From Pyxidicoccus caerfyrddinensis (lineage in GTDB: Bacteria > Myxococcota > Myxococcia > Myxococcales > Myxococcaceae), in the NCBI RefSeq assembly GCF_010894405.1, contig NZ_JAAIYA010000033.1, positions 1 to 64,000 on the forward strand: a DNA stretch of 64,000 nt, written 5' to 3'. Shown here piece after piece: positions 1-8,262 of the stretch (the first letter of the stretch is position 1; each line of letters opens with the position of its first letter). The position numbers and the translations under genes are program-made. The notes beneath the pieces were generated by a model. It was not told the origin of the DNA, made no database searches, and worked only from the letters and a program-made list of their open reading frames with translations.

Positions 1-92
1 ACACGCGCGACTGGACGCCAGCGGGCCCTGTCCGTCTCGGCCCCTCTCCGAACCTCACCCCGGCCGTCCAGGAGATGAAGCGCATCGGCTGA
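1..92 (+). CDS. 3' end of a gene cut by the window edge
   Basis: An open frame enters from the left edge and stops at a TGA at 90-92. The last residues read ...SPNLTPAVQEMKRIG, which has the composition of an ordinary soluble protein C-terminus and strong G/C bias at third codon positions. Only about 29 residues are visible, so no family can be named. It runs convergently with the defence operon that ends at 193, leaving about 100 bases that appear empty. Confidence 0.3.
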   Translation, partial: TRDWTPAGPVRLGPSPNLTPAVQEMKRIG

Positions 93-192
93 ATCCTCTC
101 ACGCGACATCTTCCTTGACGCTCACCGGTCACTCCAGCGCATCGGCTCTACGGGATGCCTGTCTCGTGGGTTTCTCATTTCCTGCAGCCTCG

Positions 193-1011
193 TCAGAGGA
201 GCGCGTCGTTTGCCGCCACCCAATCTTCTGAGCTTGGCTCAAGGTACTGTCTCCAAACGCTCCAGAAAGCACGCAGGTGCCCGGCGCCATTCGGGCGGAG
301 GCGGCTCTGTGTCAGAATCGCGAGACCAGCGGCATGGTCGCCTGCCGTCGCGTGGTCGTCGGTCAGGAGCTCCTTCAACATAGGATTCAGCCAAGATACG
401 AGGTCTTTAACGAGCTTCGCCCTGACGCGCTTCAATCGTTCGGAGTTAAGGTTCAACACTCGGTTCATCGTGTCGTTAAGAACGATGGGGTCGACGCCCA
501 CCGCACTGCACGCGGCGATATCGGCCGAGATGACTCCGAGTGTGTCGACTGTGGTGAGCCGAGCCCACGTCGGGAACGTCCGCGGGTCACAGCCGGTGCC
601 GAGATCTAGATCATCCTTTTTCTGCCCGCAGGACATGTTCGCGTCGATCGGCTTCGCGAATCGTGAATCGTCAGTGTGATGGGCCCATGTCCCGCCGCCG
701 CAGGCGAGCACCAAGTTCGTCGCGTCGACGACGCGGCCGGGACCTCCGGACTTCGCTAAGACATGCTCCACTTGGTAGTCGTTTGTGACGAGCGATCCGT
801 CTGCCTTTGTGACACGCTGTTCGCAGTAGCAGCAGAGCCCGCGTTGCAGCTTGACGAGTTCGTCGAGAAGCTCCCGATACGCCGGGTCGCTTTTGAACTG
901 ATTCCAGATCGCCTTCGCCTGTTCTCCGGGCGCCGTCGCTGCGGCCGGATTGGCGCCGAGCCAGACCTGGAGCAGCGGAGGTGTAGCGGCAAGACGACGC
1001 ACGCGCTTCAT
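193..1011 (-). CDS. ptuB: PtuB-like HNH endonuclease (Septu defence system)
   Basis: 272-residue protein of the HNH family usually found beside PtuA-type ATPases in Septu systems and in some retrons. Visible signature: Cys-Tyr-Cys cluster CCYCEQRV at residues 60-67, VEH at 81-83, and a downstream NLVLAC segment, which is the expected metal-binding HNH core. Established role: DNA cleavage activated when the partner ATPase senses phage infection. Its ATG overlaps the ptuA stop by four bases (ATGA), so the two are translationally coupled. No reverse transcriptase or retron RNA is visible nearby, so two-gene Septu fits better than a retron. The exact subtype is inference. Confidence 0.85.
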   Translation of the reverse strand: MKRVRRLAATPPLLQVWLGANPAAATAPGEQAKAIWNQFKSDPAYRELLDELVKLQRGLCCYCEQRVTKADGSLVTNDYQVEHVLAKSGGPGRVVDATNLVLACGGGTWAHHTDDSRFAKPIDANMSCGQKKDDLDLGTGCDPRTFPTWARLTTVDTLGVISADIAACSAVGVDPIVLNDTMNRVLNLNSERLKRVRAKLVKDLVSWLNPMLKELLTDDHATAGDHAAGLAILTQSRLRPNGAGHLRAFWSVWRQYLEPSSEDWVAANDALL

Positions 1012-2390
1012 TTGTCGTCCTTCTGAAACCTCGCCAGAAGCTCGCGTCGCTCGATGTCGAGATCGAGCGTCTCGAGAGCCGTGGTGCCGGGAAGCGCTTC
1101 GTCAAGGCTCTTGCGCAGCGCCTTGGCTTCGGGCGAGTCGGCGCGGTCTTGCCCCACGAGCGCCGCATACTCCTCAAGTTCTTTTGTCACCGGGCCAGGG
1201 ACGCGGACGGGGACGCCCATCAGCTCGACGAGGATCTCCTCACCGGTCGCTCCCTGTGCGAATGGCACGGACTCCACAGCCATTTCCCCGCCGCTCCAGA
1301 CGAGCTTGCGCACGCACTTCGCCTCAACCGAGCCGAGCACCTGTTCCGAGTGCGTGGTGAGCACGAACTGCGCGTTCGGAAACGCAGCGCGCAGCCCGGC
1401 AACCACCCGCCCCTGCCAGACTGGGTCGAGGTGTAGGTCTACTTCGTCGATGAGGATGACGGCCTCGGTGTTGGTCCCGCGAACGGGGTCATTCAGATCA
1501 TCGCTCGGATTCAACTGAACCATGCGCCTAGCAATGTCGACGACAAGCGCAAAGTGTGTCCGGTAACCATCTGAAAGCGAGGTAATGTCGAGCGGCTCAG
1601 TCGGCGGGACTCCATGCTCCGCGATGGTGCCAAGGTCATGCTCGAAGTCGACCATCATCCTGATAGGGCGCGTCTCCACCCGTGGGTTGCGACAGCGAAG
1701 TTGCGACCTCTCGACCGCACGACGGACCCACTGGAGCGCGGGGCGGACGTAATCGAAGTCACGTCGTTTGGAACGCTCCTCGAATTCTTCGTACTGCTCG
1801 ATCTGGAACCATTCGAAGACGGCCTTGAAGCTCAAGTTCGCAGTGAGTGCATCGTCGAGCGCCTCAAGCCGGTCGACCTCCTCCGCAAAGTTCCGCTCGC
1901 GCTCCGGAATCGCGATGACGGCCCTTTCGGTTCCGTAGGCCGCCACTAGTGGAAGAGCCTCGCCGGACGCACCACGCGGCTGCGCCGCCTGCGTCGAAGC
2001 CCATGTGTCGACGAGTGCATCCAGTTTTGTCGTGCTCATTAAGCCAGCGGGATCCACCTCGGTCCAGGTGCGCTGGTGGTGCACCCCCCAGCACGCAGCG
2101 CGCGTGCGGACTTCAATCTGCGCAAAGGCCGCTTCAACCCCCCTCCGCTCCTCCACGTCGGGACGGTCGAGCCACGGTAGGCGCAGGTCTCCCTTCCCGA
2201 ACCGGCGGCTCTCCCTCCTCCCGAGGCGATGGGGATACGCCGCGAGGGCGAGGGCCACCGCATCCAGGACCGAGGTCTTGCCTGAGGCGTTCGAACCAAA
2301 GAGCACGGTCACGTGAGGATCGAGGGTGAGCGTGACGTCTCTCAGCCCACGGAAGTTCTCAATCTTCACCGACTCGATCGGGAACAGCAT
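1008..2390 (-). CDS. ptuA: PtuA-like AAA/ABC-type ATPase (Septu defence system)
   Basis: 460-residue SMC/ABC-like ATPase. Walker A GSNASGKTS lies at residues 32-40, the ABC-type signature SLSDGYR at 271-277, Walker B VILIDEVD at 311-318 and the H-loop TTHS at 345-348. The start is the ATG at 2388-2390 because AGGAG sits seven bases upstream and the protein then begins with the typical MLFPIESVKIENFRGL. The frame is open further upstream to about 2519 but without family features. Forms an operon with the HNH nuclease. In characterised Septu systems PtuA assembles with PtuB and holds it inactive until infection. About 190 bases upstream hold no gene and presumably carry the promoter. Confidence 0.85.
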   Translation of the reverse strand: MLFPIESVKIENFRGLRDVTLTLDPHVTVLFGSNASGKTSVLDAVALALAAYPHRLGRRESRRFGKGDLRLPWLDRPDVEERRGVEAAFAQIEVRTRAACWGVHHQRTWTEVDPAGLMSTTKLDALVDTWASTQAAQPRGASGEALPLVAAYGTERAVIAIPERERNFAEEVDRLEALDDALTANLSFKAVFEWFQIEQYEEFEERSKRRDFDYVRPALQWVRRAVERSQLRCRNPRVETRPIRMMVDFEHDLGTIAEHGVPPTEPLDITSLSDGYRTHFALVVDIARRMVQLNPSDDLNDPVRGTNTEAVILIDEVDLHLDPVWQGRVVAGLRAAFPNAQFVLTTHSEQVLGSVEAKCVRKLVWSGGEMAVESVPFAQGATGEEILVELMGVPVRVPGPVTKELEEYAALVGQDRADSPEAKALRKSLDEALPGTTALETLDLDIERRELLARFQKDDK

Positions 2391-2582
2391 GTAAGTCTCC
2401 TGGGCACGGGGACGACGCGAGTCGGATGGTTGCCTACCGTGCGGCAGTTGGCGGGGCAAGAAAGTCGCCACGCGACAGTGCTCGAACGTACGGGGTGACC
2501 TCGTCGCGTGAGCACTCACGCACCACGGGCGTCGGGCTCTTGAGACGGTTTCCCTCAGTAGGGCCGCAGTATCTGGTGGAAT

Positions 2583-2885
2583 TCAAATTCGTTGAGTGAG
2601 CGGCAGCAACGTCTCGACGCGCACACCGTCCTCGTCCGGCGCGAAGACGCCGTCCGGCACCAGCGGATGGAAGTGCGGCGTCACCTGTAGGTTCGAGCCG
2701 AAGAACCGGATGAGCAACACGGCCCTGACCTTGCCCACCACGCTGGCCCTACCGCCGTGCCTTTCGACGATGCAGGGCGAGCGCAGCACGCCCAAAAGGA
2801 GGGTGAGGACGTCGAAGAGCAAGCCCGCATCATCCTTCAGCAGTTCCCAACGTACCTGCGGGCACGCCCACCTACGTTCTTCCAC
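2583..2885 (-). pseudogene. IS91-type transposase remnant
   Basis: A 100-codon frame whose middle reads RFFGSNLQVTPHFHPLVPDG, matching the conserved core of IS91-type (Y2, rolling-circle) transposases (RFGSALNLN-HFH-LVLDG). The N-terminal zinc finger and the C-terminal tyrosine region are missing. The upstream half of this frame is not convincingly transposase-like, so only a fragment survives. A second fragment resembling the N-terminal region of the same family lies at about 22987-23085. Confidence 0.6.
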
Positions 2886-3110
2886 CTGCCCTCCCCAGCC
2901 TCATCTTGCCACGGCACACTCTACCGTTGGGCTCTCACGAATGTTCCTGGAGGATCATGCTCCCCTGGTCCTGTCTCCAGGATGTCTCCAAGACTGGAGG
3001 AGACTCCGGGCGACAGGCGGGACTGGCGGGGACAGGCCCGTGGGCTCGAAGTGCCCGGACTCATTCACGACTCAGCGAAAGGCGTGCGCCGTCGCGAGTT
3101 TAGGGCACCC

Positions 3111-3145
3111 CGTGTCCACGGGTTCAAATCCTGTCTCCCCGACCA
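3111..3145 (+). other. 3' fragment of a tRNA-Pro, probable attachment site
   Basis: A complete tRNA 3' half: T-stem ACGGG (3118-3122), T-loop TTCAAAT, returning stem CCTGT with full pairing including one G-T, acceptor strand CTCCCCG (3135-3141), discriminator A and CCA (3143-3145). An acceptor starting with C paired to G72 and ending GACCA is typical of bacterial tRNA-Pro. No D-arm or anticodon arm is found at normal spacing. Such 3' fragments are the usual core of att sites for tyrosine integrases, and an integrase remnant begins 71 bases downstream. Confidence 0.6.
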
Positions 3146-3157
3146 CGTCATTGAAGC

Positions 3158-3185
3158 GGGCTGGAGATCGCAAGGTCTCCAGCCC
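3158..3185 (+). terminator. Rho-independent-like hairpin after the tRNA fragment
   Basis: Perfect 10-bp stem GGGCTGGAGA / TCTCCAGCCC with an 8-base loop, followed by GTTTCATTTT. The position, 12 bases after the CCA end, suits a tRNA terminator that was carried along with the tRNA fragment. Confidence 0.6.
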
Positions 3186-3215
3186 GTTTCATTTTGGGCC
3201 TCCTGCTCTGGCCCT

Positions 3216-3401
3216 TCAGATCCAGATCGCCGCTGACCTGGCCGCCGGGCTCAGGTGCATGTACCGCTGAGTGGTGGTGAGGTTCTGGTGCCCAGCCAGC
3301 CGCTGAACGTGGATGACGCCACGGGAGAAGTCCACGTCCGTCTGCTCCAGGGCGATACTCTCCCCGCAGCGCAGCCCCGCCTCAGCTCGGAGGAGGAATC
3401 C
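3216..3401 (-). pseudogene. Tyrosine recombinase/integrase remnant with internal deletion
   Basis: The C-terminal half of this frame joins two integrase motifs: box I (GLRCGESIALEQTDVDFSRG) and box II (LAGHQNLTTTQRYMHLSPAA, which contains the catalytic Tyr of QRYMHLS). In intact integrases about 100 residues, including the catalytic R and HxLR region, separate these blocks. Here they are directly adjacent, so an in-frame deletion has inactivated the gene. Its 5' end runs into the Sel1-repeat gene. Together with the tRNA-Pro fragment it marks the end of a former integrative element. Confidence 0.7.
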
Positions 3402-3858
3402 GCGCCAGCTCGTCCCGCGCCTCCAGGATGCCCGAGCGCTCCGCATGCTCCAGGAAGCGGCGCGCCAGCTCCAAGTCACGCGGCAGGCCCCGGCCGCGCG
3501 CGCACGCCATTCCCAGGACATAGATGGCTTCCGCCGCGCCGTGAGCAGCCGCCTCCTGCAGCCACCTCACGCCCTCGCGCTCGTGCCCGTCGAGGCCCCA
3601 CAGCATTCCGCCCAGCATCAGCAGCGCCTCCACCGAGCCCCGCTCCGCCGCGCCCCGCAGCAGCTCGGTGGCGAGCGGCACGTCCACCGGCCCCTCCTCT
3701 CCGGCGAACAGCATGGACGCGGCCTCCATCGCCGCCTGCGCGTCCCCCGCGCGCGCCGCCGCCACCCGCCTCTCGCGCTCGCTGAGGGGTGTGGTGCGCG
3801 GCGCCAGGTGGAAGGGGAGGCCGTGCAGGTAGCTCGGAAGTCGCGGTGGGGTCGTCAT
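3382..3858 (-). CDS. Sel1/TPR-like repeat protein
   Basis: 158-residue helical-repeat protein. Motifs such as AAARAGDAQAAMEAASMLFAG, ATELLRGAAERGSVEALLML and GVRWLQEAAAHGAAEAIYVL follow the Sel1 pattern (A....G...A...LG..Y..G). Its ATG overlaps the stop of the upstream immunity gene by four bases, so it is the last gene of the toxin operon. Sel1 proteins mediate protein-protein contacts, and in toxin loci are sometimes adaptors or further immunity proteins; that role here is inference. The 3' end slightly overlaps the integrase remnant. No signal peptide is seen. Confidence 0.75.
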   Translation of the reverse strand: MTTPPRLPSYLHGLPFHLAPRTTPLSERERRVAAARAGDAQAAMEAASMLFAGEEGPVDVPLATELLRGAAERGSVEALLMLGGMLWGLDGHEREGVRWLQEAAAHGAAEAIYVLGMACARGRGLPRDLELARRFLEHAERSGILEARDELARIPPPS

Positions 3859-4502
3859 CGCTTGCGCCCCCCGGGCCCGGGGGGCTTCTTCGCGGCCTGC
3901 TTCACCCGCGCGGCCGCCTTCGCGTGGATGGCGCCGGCGCTCTCGTGGAACTCGAAGAGGTCCTCCACCTGGAAGTTCTCCAGTGTCCGCTCGCCGCCCA
4001 GGTCTCTCGGGACCTTCGGCGCAAGAATCGTGTCCTCGGGGAGGTACCTGCCCGTCAGCCCGCGCCACGCTTCGTAGACGTCCGTGTCGAGGAAGTACGG
4101 CAGCCGCCGCTCCGGGAGCCACATGCCGAGCAGGTTCTCGAAGGCGATGTCCTCGTGCGTCCAGTACGCCCCGACGTAGGGCTCCAGCAGGTACACCTGG
4201 GGCACCGCGCTGTTGCCGTTCTCCAGCACCAGGATGGCGCCGTGGACGTTGTACCCGAGCACCATCCGGTCCGGATGATTCGGCGGGACGAGCGCCGGCC
4301 ACGCGTCCAGGCAGCGGTGCAGCCGCTCCAGCCCGGGGCCGAACAGGTAGACGAAGCGGTCCAGGAACCAGCCGGCGCCCACGTCGGGCGCCACGCTCTC
4401 CCAGAGCATGTTGACGAACTCCTCCTGGAAGTGGATGGCGTTCTGCGTCGCGGGAGCCGGGCGCCCCAGGCCCCGGATGAACTGCTCCGCCAGCGGTGTC
4501 AT
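3855..4502 (-). CDS. Probable immunity protein, Tdi1/DUF1851-like
   Basis: 215-residue soluble acidic protein. The centre (GYNVHGAILVLEN..., VYLLEPYVGAYW, ENLLGMWLPERRLPYFLD) resembles GAD-like/DUF1851 proteins, the family of Tdi1, which neutralises the Ntox15-type DNase Tde1 of Agrobacterium. The start ATG lies one base after the toxin stop codon, the standard toxin-immunity order. The C-terminus is Lys/Arg/Ala/Gly-rich. Predicted to bind and block the C-terminal nuclease of the toxin. The family call rests on motif resemblance and on the matching toxin type next door. Confidence 0.65.
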   Translation of the reverse strand: MTPLAEQFIRGLGRPAPATQNAIHFQEEFVNMLWESVAPDVGAGWFLDRFVYLFGPGLERLHRCLDAWPALVPPNHPDRMVLGYNVHGAILVLENGNSAVPQVYLLEPYVGAYWTHEDIAFENLLGMWLPERRLPYFLDTDVYEAWRGLTGRYLPEDTILAPKVPRDLGGERTLENFQVEDLFEFHESAGAIHAKAAARVKQAAKKPPGPGGRKR

Positions 4503-4503
4503 C

Positions 4504-7500
4504 TCAGGGCGCTCCCGCTGGCGGCTTCATGAGGAACACGAAGTTGTTCTTCCAGATGGGACGCGACTCCGCCTTCAGCAGCTCCATCATCCGGAGCCCC
4601 TGGTCGCTCATGTCCTTCTTCCACTGAAGGCCGATGTGGCTGTTCACGATGGAGAGTCCGACGTACTGCTGCATCTGGTCGAAGAACTTCTGCCAGCTCT
4701 CGTCCTTGTAGTCCTTGCCCTCCGGGATATCGAGCTTCGGGAAGGTGTCCTCGCCACCCGCGACCTGGTCGGGGTTGTGCAGAATCGCGAGGTCGCGGAA
4801 CCCCTTGGGCAGCTGGCTGAACTTCCTCCACAGGGGGAGGCTCTTGGCCAGCGGGTCGAAGCCCTTTCGAATCCGGTCGCGGAACTTATGCTCCGCGCCC
4901 TGGCGCCCGATGATGCGCAAATCGTAGTAGCGGACGCGGTCCCTGCCACTCGGAGTCTTGCGGACGTCGCGGATGGGGCGCAGCTCGTCCTTCCTCGGGG
5001 GACGGCGGACCGTCTCGCCCTGGTCGTTGAGCTCTACGACCATGAAGTCGCTCGTACCCTGCGCCTTGAGGAGCTGGTCCGTGTTCTTCTCGGCCAGCTC
5101 GATTTTGATGTTGGTGAGGTTGATGCGCCGCTCCACCTCGAGCAGGTCGGCATCGACGTACTGGGTCAGCAGGACGCGGAGCCCCTCCAGCTCGAAGTCG
5201 ACGTTCTGGATGAGGGCGCGCTCCGCCTCCAGCCGCTGGCGCCGCTTCTCCAGCCGGGCCAGGTTCTCGTTGGCGCGGCGCAGCGCCGCGGCCGCGCGCT
5301 CGTTGAGCTCCTTCAGCACGGCGCTGCGCCCGCCCTTGTCCAGCTTCGTGTAGATGCGCTCATCCATGCTGAAGACCGTGAGGTTCTTCAGCCACCGGTC
5401 GACGGTGAAGCGGTTGATGCCCGCCTGCTGCATCTGGACCTGGCGTGCCATCTCTTCGCGGAACAGCTTGCGGTAGGCCTTGCCTGGGTACTTCGAATCG
5501 GGGGGATAGCGCTTGGGCTCTGCCTTGAAGGTCACCCTGCGCGGCGTCACCGCCTGGATGCGCATCGCGCGCGCGAGGTTCGCGATGCGCATGGTGCTGC
5601 CAATCCTGCCGACGAGACGGACCACCTCGTTCACCGGCCGGTCCAGCGACGCGCGCACGCGCCGGTTGATGCGCCCGGCGATGATGGCGGCGGGGCGGAT
5701 GTTCCGTGCCTGCTGCTGGACGCCGATACCGGTGGCGCGCACGAGGTTCAGCCCGGACCTGTCGAAGGACGAGGCCAGCGGTGCGGCCGTGGCCACCTGG
5801 ATGATGGCCGTCGACTCGTCGGCGCCGGAGACGAAGAGCCGCGCGGCCTGGGCCTGCTGACGCACCTCCACCGGCTCGCTGCCGCCCTGCATCGGCGCGG
5901 AGACCTTGATGGGGGTGAACGGGTCATCGGCGACCAGCCGGGTCGCCCGCGCCAGCAGGTTCTTCAGCGTGGCCTGCGCCACATTCACGCGCTTCTTCAG
6001 CTCCGAAGGCTTCTTGCGCTGGTTCTGCCCGGCGCGCTTGCGGGGCTTGCTGCCCTCCCGCTTGTGCGTGGCCGCGGCGTTCTTCTCCGCTTCCTTCAGC
6101 GCCTTCTGCTCGTCGGTGAGCGTGTCGAGCGCCCGCGCGCCCTCCCGGATTTGCGGCAGCAGCCCGTTGAAGGTCGGCACATCCGCGGCGGCCATCAGCT
6201 TCACGTTGGCCTGCCAGCCCGCAATCTTCGCGTCGATGGCCTCTTCCCTGCTGGCCATCATCGGCGTCGTGCCGCGGGCCTCCTCCTTGATGAAGAGTCG
6301 GTGGGACTCCTTCCCGTCGGAGAACGTCATCGTCTCCCCGATGGGGCCATCGAAGCTCTCGGTGCTCTCGCCGCGCCCGCCGCGCCCCTTCCCGCCGCGC
6401 GCGCCGCCCGGAGCGCCGCCGCCCGTGCCCTCGCGCCAGGTGCCGGGCTTGCGCCGCTCGCCGCCGCCCCCCTTCGGCACGTCGTCGGCCAGCAGGTCCG
6501 TCATGAACTTGCTGGAGTCGAAGTCCACCTCGCCGAACTCGATGGTGGGCCAGGTGCGGGAGCCGAGCACGTAGTCCACGTCCGCGCCGATGCCGAACTC
6601 TCCCGGCAGCGGGTACTCCAGGCTGAACAGCGGCCACGTCCACTTCTTGTCCGGCGCGGGCGACCACCAGGGCGAGTCCAGCTCGACGAACAAATCCCCG
6701 CTGAAGCCCAGGAACGGCTGCGCGGCAATCTCCATGTGGCCGCCGATGAACCACTCGGGACGCCCGGCCGCGTTCATCCGCCGGCCGATGCGCGGCGTCG
6801 CGTCCACGTAGCCGCGGACGCCGGCCAGCGCGTTCAGCCCCACGCCGGCCTTGAGGTCGTGTCCGAGGATGGTGATGACGACGCCGCCCTCGGCGCGCAG
6901 GCGCAGCCCGGCGAAGGCGGAGATGTTGAGCGAGCCCTGGAGGGTGAACAGGTTCTCCACGCGTGGGTCCGTGGAGAACTGCCCGGTGGCGCTCATGTTG
7001 TGAATCTTGCCGGGCCCCACCTTCGCCAGGGCCTCCAGCCCGATGTTGGCGAACACGCCCACCGTGCCGATGACGGGCACGCCGTAGCTCGCGCGAATCT
7101 CCAGGCGGAACAGGCGCTTGTTCCACTCCTTCTCCGGAAAGAGGATGAGCTCCTTCTGCGGGCGGACCTCTCCGATGATGGTCGCCTGCGCCTGGCTGTT
7201 GACGAGCACTCGCGCCCGGCCCGACAGCCACGGCGTCAGGGTGATGGACAGCTCGCCCCAGCCGCAGAAGGCGCGCTTGCCCGGCTTGGGCGGATTGTCC
7301 GGCCCGGGCTGCGCGACGGGCAGCGCTGACGGGTCCAGGTCGGTCCGCGTGGTGAGGTCCTTCGCGGTGCGCTCGTCGGTGGAGATGAGGGTGATGGTGC
7401 CGCTCATGCGCTCGCTGCGGTACCCCACCGTGCCCTGGACGTGGACGAAGCCGTCCGCCAGCCGTGCCACCACCGCGCCCGACGCCGGGCCGATGGCGAC

Positions 7501-8262
7501 GGAGATGCGCAAGTCCCCACCCAGCTTGCCGTCCGAGCCCCGGCGCACGCGCAGCTCGCCCCCGGAGCCGCCCGGGATTTCAATCTTCGCGCCGCCCTCG
7601 ACTTGTAGCGCCTGGTTGTCCAGCTTCAGGGAGCCGGTGCCCTCGAGGTAGCCGCCCAGGCGGAAGCCCAGGTTCTCCACGGCGACGTTGATGTGCCCGG
7701 TGGTGAACTCGTTGACCACCCGGGGGACGGTGATGCGCGTCATCCCCAGCAGGCCGAGCGCCTCGGTGGCCCGAACCATTCCATCCACGAGCGAGCGCCG
7801 CGTGCCGCGCACCGGGCCCGGCTGCCCGACGCCCACCCAGCCGGTGACGACGTTCTCCTTCACGACGACCACCAGCACGGTGGGCACCTGGTCCGCGAGG
7901 GGCGCGAGCGCGGGATGGCTCAGGCGGATGGCGGTGCCGGCGCCGGTGGTGCTGAACGTCTCTCCGCGCTTGCGGACCTTGATGGCGCCCTCGGCGAGCC
8001 CGGGCAGGCGCACGGGCACCTCCAGGTCGCGTCCGGGCTTCGCCTCGGCGGCGGTGGCCTCCGGAATCACCAGCTGTCCCGAGGAGAGGTCCACCTCGCC
8101 AATGGACAGGGTGCCGCCCACCGGCTGTGGCGTCAGTCGCACCAACGGGGCGCTGCCCAGCCGTGAGGCGGCGCCGGCCGGTGCGGCCGCTCGCGACGGC
8201 GAGGGGCGCGAGGCGGCGGGCGCGGGCGCGGCCTGTCGGGTCGTCCGGGTTCCGTTGCTCAT
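4504..8262 (-). CDS. Large polymorphic toxin with C-terminal Ntox15-like HxxD nuclease domain
   Basis: 1252 residues starting MSNGTRTTRQ. The N-terminus is a low-complexity Ala/Pro/Arg tail, followed by a long beta-rich region (about 50-590) with no recognised family, a Gly/Arg-rich linker (about 600-640), and a charged, partly coiled-coil region. The last 300 residues resemble polymorphic toxin type 15: QVQMQQAGINRFTVDRWL near 940, HNPDQVAGG at 1162-1170 supplying the HxxD motif, then VNSHIGLQWK. In Tde1 this motif is required for DNase activity. No signal peptide is present. The start is the ATG overlapping the ATPase stop by four bases; the frame stays open upstream as an antisense shadow. 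Delivery by a contractile injection system is inferred from the adjacent ATPase. Confidence 0.8.
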   Translation of the reverse strand: MSNGTRTTRQAAPAPAASRPSPSRAAAPAGAASRLGSAPLVRLTPQPVGGTLSIGEVDLSSGQLVIPEATAAEAKPGRDLEVPVRLPGLAEGAIKVRKRGETFSTTGAGTAIRLSHPALAPLADQVPTVLVVVVKENVVTGWVGVGQPGPVRGTRRSLVDGMVRATEALGLLGMTRITVPRVVNEFTTGHINVAVENLGFRLGGYLEGTGSLKLDNQALQVEGGAKIEIPGGSGGELRVRRGSDGKLGGDLRISVAIGPASGAVVARLADGFVHVQGTVGYRSERMSGTITLISTDERTAKDLTTRTDLDPSALPVAQPGPDNPPKPGKRAFCGWGELSITLTPWLSGRARVLVNSQAQATIIGEVRPQKELILFPEKEWNKRLFRLEIRASYGVPVIGTVGVFANIGLEALAKVGPGKIHNMSATGQFSTDPRVENLFTLQGSLNISAFAGLRLRAEGGVVITILGHDLKAGVGLNALAGVRGYVDATPRIGRRMNAAGRPEWFIGGHMEIAAQPFLGFSGDLFVELDSPWWSPAPDKKWTWPLFSLEYPLPGEFGIGADVDYVLGSRTWPTIEFGEVDFDSSKFMTDLLADDVPKGGGGERRKPGTWREGTGGGAPGGARGGKGRGGRGESTESFDGPIGETMTFSDGKESHRLFIKEEARGTTPMMASREEAIDAKIAGWQANVKLMAAADVPTFNGLLPQIREGARALDTLTDEQKALKEAEKNAAATHKREGSKPRKRAGQNQRKKPSELKKRVNVAQATLKNLLARATRLVADDPFTPIKVSAPMQGGSEPVEVRQQAQAARLFVSGADESTAIIQVATAAPLASSFDRSGLNLVRATGIGVQQQARNIRPAAIIAGRINRRVRASLDRPVNEVVRLVGRIGSTMRIANLARAMRIQAVTPRRVTFKAEPKRYPPDSKYPGKAYRKLFREEMARQVQMQQAGINRFTVDRWLKNLTVFSMDERIYTKLDKGGRSAVLKELNERAAAALRRANENLARLEKRRQRLEAERALIQNVDFELEGLRVLLTQYVDADLLEVERRINLTNIKIELAEKNTDQLLKAQGTSDFMVVELNDQGETVRRPPRKDELRPIRDVRKTPSGRDRVRYYDLRIIGRQGAEHKFRDRIRKGFDPLAKSLPLWRKFSQLPKGFRDLAILHNPDQVAGGEDTFPKLDIPEGKDYKDESWQKFFDQMQQYVGLSIVNSHIGLQWKKDMSDQGLRMMELLKAESRPIWKNNFVFLMKPPAGAP

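Noticed and set aside
193..2390. Retron with ATPase-HNH effector
   Set aside because: The HNH family also occurs in retrons, but no reverse transcriptase frame or msr/msd-like structure is visible in the flanks.
3027..3145. A possible full-length RNA from CGGGGAC (3027) pairing with the acceptor strand at 3135-3141, e.g. tmRNA or long-arm tRNA
   Set aside because: Six of seven acceptor pairs could form, but 119 bases contain no proper D-arm, anticodon arm or tmRNA tag frame. A 3' tRNA fragment is the simpler reading.
4408..7329. 973-codon plus-strand open frame opposite the toxin gene
   Set aside because: Low-complexity His/Arg/Ala/Leu composition and no domain; it is the antisense reflection of G/C-rich third codon positions in the toxin gene.
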